Source of the DNA: an uncultured Lacticaseibacillus sp. | GTDB taxonomy: Bacteria; Bacillota; Bacilli; Lactobacillales; Lactobacillaceae | Reading direction: 5' to 3' | Assembly (NCBI GenBank): GCA_934339215.1 | Contig: CAKRHU010000018.1 | Span: 1 to 12,495, forward strand | DNA length: 12,495 nt | In this document: in pieces, positions 7,700 to 12,495 of the stretch | Layout of the letters: each line of letters starts with the position of its first letter | Numbering within the stretch: position 1 is the stretch's first letter | The notes under the pieces: generated by a model | What the model saw: the letters and a program-made list of their open reading frames with translations, nothing else | Database searches by the model: none | Told to the model about the DNA's origin: nothing | Program-made: the position numbers and the translations under genes

Positions 7700-8014
7700 A
7701 TGGCTGAAGAGAATCAAGTATTTGATCTCATTCAAGAAATTACCTTGAATGATGGCACCCGGTATTATGAATTAGGGAATATTTTAATGAATGGACGCGC
7801 AGAAAAAGCCGCGATGAAGCACTTGATCAAGTATGTGCGCATCATGCAACTGAACATTCCTCATTCTACCGCAGTGCGCAAGTATGAAAGCTACATCAAC
7901 GACCATTATACTATGCCACCCTTTGATTTGGACCATTGGGAACAATGGGACAAGCCAGCTGGCCCAATCAAAGACGCCTACGACGAGATCCTACGGCAAA
8001 ATCACATTGGTTAA
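7700..8014 (+). CDS. Unrecognised 104-residue protein, first gene of the YibE/F cassette
   Basis: I do not recognise this family. The protein is soluble by composition, with no signal peptide or membrane segment, and looks mainly helical. The N-terminal half has an acidic start and then FDLIQEITLNDGTRYYELGN. The middle (about 35-70) is basic: GRAEKAAMKHLIKYVRIMQL. The C-terminal third is rich in aromatics and Asp: DHYTMPPFDLDHWEQWDKP. The chosen ATG has AAGAGGG 5 bases upstream; the frame stays open to 7646, but that would run into the divergent gene. Its last 8 bases overlap the start of the first YibE/F gene, so the two are probably translated in a coupled way. The strict co-location suggests a role with the membrane pair, for example as a cytosolic partner, but nothing in the sequence proves this. 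Confidence 0.8.
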   Translation: MAEENQVFDLIQEITLNDGTRYYELGNILMNGRAEKAAMKHLIKYVRIMQLNIPHSTAVRKYESYINDHYTMPPFDLDHWEQWDKPAGPIKDAYDEILRQNHIG

Positions 8015-9083
8015 GGGATTATTAAAATGGTTGTGGCCAGTGCTTGCTTTTGCTTTAGTGTTTGTCGGCGCGCAATTTGATGCTGGCTTATACCAAAAAC
8101 CGATTGCGCGCGTGACCGCAGCCAAAACCATTAAAACCGTGACCCAAACGGATAATTTTGAAAACCATGATCACGTTGATACGCAAGCGCTGACCGCTAA
8201 GCTACTCAATACCAAAAATCGTGGTCAGGTTCTGCATTTGCGTAATACGTACTCATTTAGTGGCGCTGAAGATGCCAAGCTCGGTGTCGGTTCGCAGGTT
8301 TTCTTATCCAAAAATGCCGCAAATCATTTCACCATTTCCGGTATCAAACGCGATGCGATTTTGTTAGGCTTAGTGGCGGCCACGGTGGTGCTGCTGGGCT
8401 TGATCATGAAAAAGCATTTGTGGCTGACGCTAATGTCGCTTGGCGCCAATGCTATCGTGTTTATCTTGGCGCTGCATGTGGAAATCGCTAGTCATCAAGT
8501 GTTGGCGTTTTGTTTGTTTAGTCTGGTGGCCATTGCCTTTGCCGTGATCACGACGTTGTTTGTGGTCGGATTTAAACCGCTAGCCGTGGTGGTCAGCTTG
8601 GCGACGATTTTGGCCACTGGCTTGGGTGTGGCATTAGGTTATGCGATCTTTACCACGACGAATTATCGCGGCTTGCATTTGGAAACTGTCAATTATGTCA
8701 CTCAAGCCCCACAATTATTGTTTTTCGTCCAAATTATTATCGGCTCGCTGGGTGCAGTTTTGGATGAAAGCTCAGACATTGCCGTGGCAATCTTTCAACT
8801 GCAAGACGGGGCCAAAGCTCGGTTTCAAGCGGGGATGGCGATTGGGCGCAATGTGATGGGGCCGCTGATCGCAGTATTGTTTATGATTTTTATTGCTGGG
8901 ACCTTCAACGAAGCGGTACTGTGGTTGCGCAATGATAATGCGATTACCACCACGGTGAGTTGGGTAATGGGTCTAGGCTTTGCCCAATCATTGATTTCAG
9001 CGTTTGGCATCGTGCTGGCAATTCCGTTGACCAGTGGGTTAGCAGCGTTGGCGGCTGGCTTTGAAAGTAGGCGAGCAGCATGA
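8007..9083 (+). CDS. YibE/F-family membrane protein with extracytoplasmic domain
   Basis: Polytopic membrane protein of 358 residues, family PF07907 (YibE/F-like), whose biochemical role is not established. An N-terminal membrane segment (about 5-22) is followed by a soluble stretch of about 90 residues (23-113), probably outside the cell. About seven more segments follow, near 116-134, 138-156, 164-187, 190-212, 235-253, 282-299 and 325-350. The motif GSLGAVLDESSDIAVAIFQL (246-265) is the family signature region, with acidic residues inside a membrane-adjacent helix. The likely start is TTG 8007, inside the end of the preceding gene; there is no clear ribosome binding site, so coupling is assumed and the start is uncertain. 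The frame is open back to 7884, but that part lies inside the upstream gene. Its stop overlaps the next gene by ATGA. Confidence 0.85.
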   Translation: MVKGLLKWLWPVLAFALVFVGAQFDAGLYQKPIARVTAAKTIKTVTQTDNFENHDHVDTQALTAKLLNTKNRGQVLHLRNTYSFSGAEDAKLGVGSQVFLSKNAANHFTISGIKRDAILLGLVAATVVLLGLIMKKHLWLTLMSLGANAIVFILALHVEIASHQVLAFCLFSLVAIAFAVITTLFVVGFKPLAVVVSLATILATGLGVALGYAIFTTTNYRGLHLETVNYVTQAPQLLFFVQIIIGSLGAVLDESSDIAVAIFQLQDGAKARFQAGMAIGRNVMGPLIAVLFMIFIAGTFNEAVLWLRNDNAITTTVSWVMGLGFAQSLISAFGIVLAIPLTSGLAALAAGFESRRAA

Positions 9084-9814
9084 ATGCGATGATGGGATTA
9101 GTTTTAGCGTTACTGATTTTAATGATATTAGTGGGCGGTCGCCAAGGCATCAGTAACTTTTTGGCGCTAGCGATCAATACGTTTTTGATGATTGCAGCGG
9201 TGGTGTTGATGGCTGGCGGCTTTTCACCTGTGGCCGTGGCGTTTGTGATCGGCTTATTAGTGCTGGCGACGACGATTTTTATGAGCACCAGCCATAGCCA
9301 AGTTGCCGGGCCGGCTTTTGTGGCCTCGTTGTTGGTGATGGCAGGGGTGTTGATCGTGGTATTTTTGTGCGTGTGGTTATCCCAAACGTCAGGCTTTGGT
9401 CAGGAAGATTCAGAGGAGCTGGAAGGCTTTTCGGTGTATATCGGCGTCAGCTTTCAACAGTTGATGATCGCCACTGGCTTGCTGGGGACGCTTGGGGCGA
9501 TTGCTGAAGCGGCTTGTGCCGTGGCCGCCGGGGTGATTGAACTCGGGGATGCGGCAACACATAATGGTTTACGCGAAATTGAAACCACGATTATCGGTAC
9601 GGCGATGAACACCTTATTTTTCGGCTTCTTTGGTGGCTTTTCGGCATTGTTCGTTTGGTTTGCTCAGTTGAAATATCCGCTTTGGCAAATTTTGAACAAC
9701 CAAATTTTCGTCGGTGAGCTCCTACAAGTTTTGTTTTCAGTGATCGCCGTGATTTTAACGGTGCCAACCACCATGTGGGTCGTGCGCCGGCGGCAAAAAG
9801 GAATGGCAAAGTAA
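9080..9814 (+). CDS. Second YibE/F-family membrane protein (short form)
   Basis: Very hydrophobic protein of 244 residues with about seven membrane segments (near 2-19, 27-45, 50-68, 78-100, 126-150, 174-195 and 212-234) and a basic C-terminal end (RRRQKGMAK), probably in the cytosol. GTLGAIAEAACAVAAGVIEL (136-155) matches the signature region of the preceding protein, so the two are distant relatives. The second lacks the N-terminal extracytoplasmic domain and has Glu-Ala-Ala where the first has Asp-Glu-Ser. ATG overlaps the previous stop (ATGA). The overlap and shared fold suggest a two-subunit membrane complex, perhaps a channel or transporter (inference). The family function is unknown. 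Confidence 0.86.
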   Translation: MNAMMGLVLALLILMILVGGRQGISNFLALAINTFLMIAAVVLMAGGFSPVAVAFVIGLLVLATTIFMSTSHSQVAGPAFVASLLVMAGVLIVVFLCVWLSQTSGFGQEDSEELEGFSVYIGVSFQQLMIATGLLGTLGAIAEAACAVAAGVIELGDAATHNGLREIETTIIGTAMNTLFFGFFGGFSALFVWFAQLKYPLWQILNNQIFVGELLQVLFSVIAVILTVPTTMWVVRRRQKGMAK

Positions 9815-9815
9815 A

Positions 9816-10409
9816 ATGAACTTTTTTATTGCAGATACGCATTTTTTCCATCGTGATTTGCTCGGCCAAAATGATTTCGCACCAAGGTTGTTTGATTCGG
9901 TTGATGCGATGAATGCGGCGATGATCCAGGCGTGGAATGCACGTGTTGATGATAATGACGTGGTGTATCATTTAGGCGATATCGCGATGAATCCCGAAAA
10001 TGTACCCAGTGATCAAGCCGTGCTCGATATCTTGTTGCAACTTAACGGCCGCATTCGCTTCATTAAAGGCAATCACGACTACCAAAGCCTGTTTAAGTTT
10101 TTACACAAAAACGATCCTGGATGGCATGGACAGGCGAAATTTGGATTCCATCCAGTCGGCACGATTATCAAAGATGACCATACCCAATTCATCATGACTC
10201 ATTATCCGATGTTGCTGGGTATCACCAAGCAAACCTTGAACTTGCACGGCCACATTCATCACAACATGGTACCGATCGCCGAAGATATTAATGTTGGCGT
10301 CGATGCCCCTGAGCGCGATTGGTTGTCGATTCCTTGGGGGAGTCCGTTATCGGCGCAAGAGATCCACGAATTGTTCGCCATCAAACAAAAAATGCTAAAA
10401 AATCGATGA
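9816..10409 (+). CDS. Calcineurin-like metallophosphoesterase (COG4186 type)
   Basis: Soluble 197-residue phosphoesterase with the full two-metal motif set. Asp7 and His9 lie in FIADTHFFH, Asp55 in VYHLGDIAM, Asn86-His87-Asp88 in FIKGNHDYQ, His129 in IMTHYPM, and His144 and His146 in NLHGHIHHN. NVGVDA (159-164) follows, as in the small COG4186-like phosphoesterases. These enzymes hydrolyse phosphate mono- or diesters; the substrate cannot be read from the sequence. The start ATG is 1 base after the stop of the second YibE/F gene, with AAAAAGGA about 13 bases upstream, so it is probably the last gene of the same transcript. No strong hairpin follows the stop. It could still be an unrelated passenger of the operon. 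Confidence 0.88.
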   Translation: MNFFIADTHFFHRDLLGQNDFAPRLFDSVDAMNAAMIQAWNARVDDNDVVYHLGDIAMNPENVPSDQAVLDILLQLNGRIRFIKGNHDYQSLFKFLHKNDPGWHGQAKFGFHPVGTIIKDDHTQFIMTHYPMLLGITKQTLNLHGHIHHNMVPIAEDINVGVDAPERDWLSIPWGSPLSAQEIHELFAIKQKMLKNR

Positions 10410-10416
10410 TTTCACA

Positions 10417-10445
10417 TTGATTTTTAATGCAATTCTCGATAAACT
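10417..10445 (+). promoter_or_regulatory. Possible sigma-A promoter of the 79-residue gene
   Basis: TTGATT (10417-10422) and TAAACT (10440-10445) are 17 bases apart, each with four of six consensus bases. A start near 10452 would leave the ribosome binding site at 10460-10465 in the transcript. This is weak but is the best pair in the gap. Confidence 0.35.
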
Positions 10446-10472
10446 GTCATTATACATCTAGGAGGTGGCATA

Positions 10473-10712
10473 ATGGCAGCAGATGATGTTCAAGCGTTGC
10501 AAGCTTTGCGCCGCGACGTGTTAGCAAGCACCCCGCCGCCAAATTTGGGGCAAGTGAATGGTTTGATCACTTTGGGGTTTCGTAAATTAGCCGGCAACGG
10601 ATTTTCTGCGGCGTATTTTCACTTCAGCTTTTGGCCACAATTGCGACCATTGTTGCAGCCTACCGCCCAATCCACGTTAGCCACCAGGTTTGAAGCACTG
10701 GTTCAAGCCTGA
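10473..10712 (+). CDS. Unrecognised 79-residue protein
   Basis: A small gene with a very good ribosome binding site (AGGAGG, 7 bases before ATG) and its own terminator, so it is probably real and expressed. The protein is basic to neutral with no signal peptide. An N-terminal helix (VQALQALRRDVLAS) is followed by a Pro-rich break (TPPPN), then a central helix region (GLITLGFRKLAGNG), an aromatic patch (AAYFHFSFWPQLRPLL) and a last helix. The size and helix-bundle look recall bacteriocin immunity proteins of the EntA_Immun type, but I see no firm motif and no bacteriocin gene nearby, so this is only a possibility. It stands between the metallophosphoesterase and yutD on the same strand. Confidence 0.72.
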   Translation: MAADDVQALQALRRDVLASTPPPNLGQVNGLITLGFRKLAGNGFSAAYFHFSFWPQLRPLLQPTAQSTLATRFEALVQA

Positions 10713-10718
10713 TCGTTT

Positions 10719-10743
10719 GAAAGTCGCTCAGGCGGCTTTTTTT
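10719..10743 (+). terminator. Intrinsic terminator after the 79-residue gene
   Basis: AAAGTCGC (10720-10727) pairs with GCGGCTTT (10732-10739), with one T-G wobble and a TCAG loop; a T-run continues to 10743. An alternative stem, GCCTGA (10707-10712) with TCAGGC (10728-10733), overlaps the stop codon and excludes the first. Confidence 0.82.
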
Positions 10744-10801
10744 CGTGGCTTAAATCACTGATGCTGAACATCTGGGGTGGTTTCGTTGGTTGACGCGATA
10801 G

Positions 10802-10810
10802 TGTTATACT
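10802..10810 (+). promoter_or_regulatory. Extended -10 promoter of the yutD operon
   Basis: TGTTATACT gives a full extended -10 (TG, one base, then TATACT, five of six consensus). The -35 region is poor (TTCGTT at 10782-10787, 17-base spacer), which extended -10 promoters tolerate. A start near 10817 would leave about 20 bases of leader with AAAGGAGG at 10822-10829. Confidence 0.6.
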
Positions 10811-10836
10811 TAATCATTATGAAAGGAGGTTGTCAG

Positions 10837-11394
10837 ATGCCTAAAAAAACACCTGATGAGCAAACCCCACCACGCGTGGAGTTACCGTTAGTTGCAGTGG
10901 CGCAAGTCGCAGATGATATGATCACCATCGATTCTCGGCGGTACAAAATCGTGTTGTTGCACAAGCAGCCTTTTGACGTGTCGGCTTTTGCCGTGCGTTA
11001 TACAGATGTGTTGGATAAGTACGATTTTGTTGTCGGCGACTGGGGTTATGACCAATTGCGCTTGAAAGGTTTTTACGCCAATGACAGCCGCCATGCCACC
11101 AAAGGCCAAACCATCGCGACGTTGATGGATTACATCAATGAATACTGTAATTTTGGCTGTGCTTACTTTGTGTTGCAACGCTTAGATGCGCCAGCACCGA
11201 AGCCGAAGCACAAAGGCCGCAATGAGCGTGGGCGCTCGCGTCGGCGCAACAACAATAATAAGAAACCATATCAAGAACGGCGCCAAGCAGTGGCAGATCC
11301 TGCCAAAAAGCAGCATCATGCAGAAACGGTGGCACCAAGTCAACCACGTAAGCGGCATTTTACGATCCGCCAGCGTGAATCTAATGAAAAGTAG
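10837..11394 (+). CDS. yutD: YutD-family protein with long basic tail
   Basis: A 185-residue protein of the YutD family (PF06265, DUF1027), widespread in Firmicutes and of unknown function. The conserved core spans about 28-116. Its signature parts are YTDVLDKYDFVVGDWGYDQL (55-74), RLKGFY and DYINEYCNFGCAYFVLQRL (98-116), with two Cys at 104 and 108. From about 120 to the end the protein changes to a low-complexity, strongly basic tail (RGRSRRRNNNNKK and further Arg/Lys/His clusters), suggesting nucleic-acid or ribosome contact (inference). The ATG at 10837 has AAAGGAGG 7 bases upstream; the frame is open to 10777 but lacks such a site there. The yutF-type gene begins 9 bases after its stop. 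Confidence 0.88.
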   Translation: MPKKTPDEQTPPRVELPLVAVAQVADDMITIDSRRYKIVLLHKQPFDVSAFAVRYTDVLDKYDFVVGDWGYDQLRLKGFYANDSRHATKGQTIATLMDYINEYCNFGCAYFVLQRLDAPAPKPKHKGRNERGRSRRRNNNNKKPYQERRQAVADPAKKQHHAETVAPSQPRKRHFTIRQRESNEK

Positions 11395-11403
11395 GGGCAC
11401 AGC

Positions 11404-12180
11404 TTGAAATATTCTGGTTACATGATCGATTTAGACGGGACGGTTTATCGTGGGCGCGAACGCATTCCTGAAGCCAAAGACTTCGTAGAACGCCTGCAAA
11501 AAGCCCAGATCCCTTTTTTATTTTTAACCAATAACACCACCAAATCACCAGCCGCGGTGTGCAAGAATTTAGCGGAAAATCACGACATTCATGCCACGCC
11601 TGAACAGGTTTATACGCCAAGTTTGGCCACGGCGGCTTGGATCCAACAAGACTGCGGCGGCGACGCGCATGGCCACTCAGTTTATGTGATCGGCGAAATT
11701 GGTTTGAAACAAGCGATGCTTGATGTCGGCTTGACCTTCAATGAGTTTGATCCTGAATATGTGGTGGTCGGTTTGGACTATGATGTGACTTATCACAAGT
11801 TTGAACTGGCAACGCTGGCCATCCAACGCGGCGGCAAGTTTATCGGCACCAACGCTGACACCAACTTGCCTAATGAACGCGGCCATGTGCCTGGCGCTGG
11901 TTCTGTGATCGCCTTAGTTGAACGCAGCACCCAACAGAAAGCTTTTTATATCGGTAAGCCGGAAAAAATCATCATGGAACAAGGGCTACGCCGCATGGGC
12001 TTGGCGCGTGATGAAGTGGTGATGGTCGGCGATAACTACAAAACTGACATCCAAGCTGGGATCAATGCCAACATCGATCAATTGCTGGTGTATACCGGGA
12101 TCTCAACGCATGAATTCGTGGCGGCCCAAAAGATTCAACCGACGCATCAAGTGGAAAGCTTAGCAGACTGGGAGGTATAG
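11404..12180 (+). CDS. yutF: HAD-IIA phosphatase, YutF/NagD-like (TIGR01457)
   Basis: Cytoplasmic sugar- or nucleotide-phosphate phosphatase of 258 residues. Motif I is YMIDLDGTVYRG, with Asp9 (nucleophile) and Asp11. Motif II is FLTNNTT, with Thr42 and Asn43. Motif III is Lys185 in YIGKPEK. Motif IV is VMVGDNYKTDIQAG, with Asp210 and Asp215. The large C2-type cap (about 75-175) lies between motifs II and III, with GLDYDVTYHK and GTNADTNLPNE as in NagD and YutF. The start is TTG, with AGGGG 6 bases upstream. It restores the usual MKxYxGYxIDLDGT N-terminus, which a later ATG (11422) would lose. The native substrate is unknown; family members often act broadly. It lies between yutD and the TIGR01906 gene, an arrangement common in this group. 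Confidence 0.9.
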   Translation: MKYSGYMIDLDGTVYRGRERIPEAKDFVERLQKAQIPFLFLTNNTTKSPAAVCKNLAENHDIHATPEQVYTPSLATAAWIQQDCGGDAHGHSVYVIGEIGLKQAMLDVGLTFNEFDPEYVVVGLDYDVTYHKFELATLAIQRGGKFIGTNADTNLPNERGHVPGAGSVIALVERSTQQKAFYIGKPEKIIMEQGLRRMGLARDEVVMVGDNYKTDIQAGINANIDQLLVYTGISTHEFVAAQKIQPTHQVESLADWEV

Positions 12181-12182
12181 CC

Positions 12183-12495
12183 ATGCGCTGGTGGCAAAAA
12201 GTCGCCTTATGGTTATTGATCATTTCAGGCGTGGTATGGGGCACCGTGTTACTCACCTATGTGCTGTTTCCGATTTTTGTGGTAAAAGATGGTCTGACGC
12301 GGGCTAGTGGCTTGCCGTTTGGGCGGCTGTATCACAACTATGTCCAACTGATGGCGTATTTACAATTACCTTGGATCCCGAAGCTACATATGCTTGATTT
12401 CAAAGATTCTGTGAGTGGGGCGACGCATTTTGCTGATGTGCGCAAGCTGTTTATCTTTGACATTGTGGTATTTTTAATCACAGTGATCCCAGGGG
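12183..12495 (+). CDS. TIGR01906/DUF1461 integral membrane protein, 3' end missing
   Basis: The first 104 residues are visible before the window ends; the family is about 210-230 residues. A membrane segment lies near 8-30 (VALWLLIISGVVWGT). An extracytoplasmic loop follows with HNYVQLMAYLQLPW and DFKDSVSGATHFADVRKLF, the Ser-x-x-x-x-HF-x-DV pattern typical of TIGR01906. A second segment begins near 88 (LFIFDIVVFLITVIPG). ATG 12183 has GGGAGG 7 bases upstream, overlapping the end of yutF, so it is the third gene of the operon. The function is unknown. Confidence 0.83.
   Translation, partial: MRWWQKVALWLLIISGVVWGTVLLTYVLFPIFVVKDGLTRASGLPFGRLYHNYVQLMAYLQLPWIPKLHMLDFKDSVSGATHFADVRKLFIFDIVVFLITVIPG

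Noticed and set aside
7884..8006. Longer start for the first YibE/F protein
   Set aside because: It lies wholly inside the 104-residue gene in another frame, and its product is not hydrophobic or family-like until after TTG 8007.
10473..10712. Calling the 79-residue gene a bacteriocin immunity protein
   Set aside because: Size and helical character fit, but I see no diagnostic motif and no bacteriocin or transporter gene beside it.
10888..11347. Minus-strand open frames opposite yutD
   Set aside because: Shadows of a conserved YutD core and of its Arg/Asn-rich tail, which gives Cys/Ala-rich nonsense on the other strand.
1..12495. Search for tRNA, rRNA, CRISPR array, insertion sequence or phage attachment site
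   Set aside because: No cloverleaf, spaced direct repeats, transposase, integrase or long terminal inverted repeats were seen; the gaps between genes are short.

Overview
The window looks like a chromosomal segment from a low-GC Gram-positive bacterium of the family Lactobacillaceae. The evidence is the gene content: a PepQ proline dipeptidase, a PepV dipeptidase of exactly the 470-residue lactobacillal length, a YutD-YutF-TIGR01906 cluster, strong AAAGGAGG-type ribosome binding sites, GTG and TTG starts, and intrinsic terminators. The genus cannot be fixed from this sequence alone. I see no tRNA, rRNA, insertion sequence, phage gene or CRISPR array, and no stretch over 300 bases without a gene. 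The longest gap is about 170 bases, at 3154-3322.

Left part (1-6313), peptide and cell-wall housekeeping. The 3' part of pepQ (+) runs into a class A penicillin-binding protein (-). Two separate terminators lie back to back between them. Next come a YjjG-like HAD phosphatase (+), a shared bidirectional hairpin, and a one-base-overlapping pair on the minus strand: pepV, then a biotin-protein ligase without a DNA-binding domain.

Middle part (6321-10409). A membrane-anchored or exported glycerophosphodiester phosphodiesterase (-) with C-terminal SH3/SLAP-like sequence diverges from a tightly packed four-gene plus-strand cassette. The start codons are only 47 bases apart. The cassette holds a 104-residue protein I do not recognise, two different YibE/F-family membrane proteins, and a calcineurin-like metallophosphoesterase. 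The genes overlap by 8 and 4 bases and are then 1 base apart, so they are probably made together. No function is established for YibE/F proteins in this context, and this cassette is the best candidate here for an undescribed system.

Right part (10410-12495). A 79-residue orphan gene with a strong ribosome binding site ends in its own hairpin. An extended -10 promoter then starts an operon of yutD (with a long basic tail), a yutF-type HAD-IIA phosphatase (TTG start), and a TIGR01906/DUF1461 membrane protein cut off by the window end.
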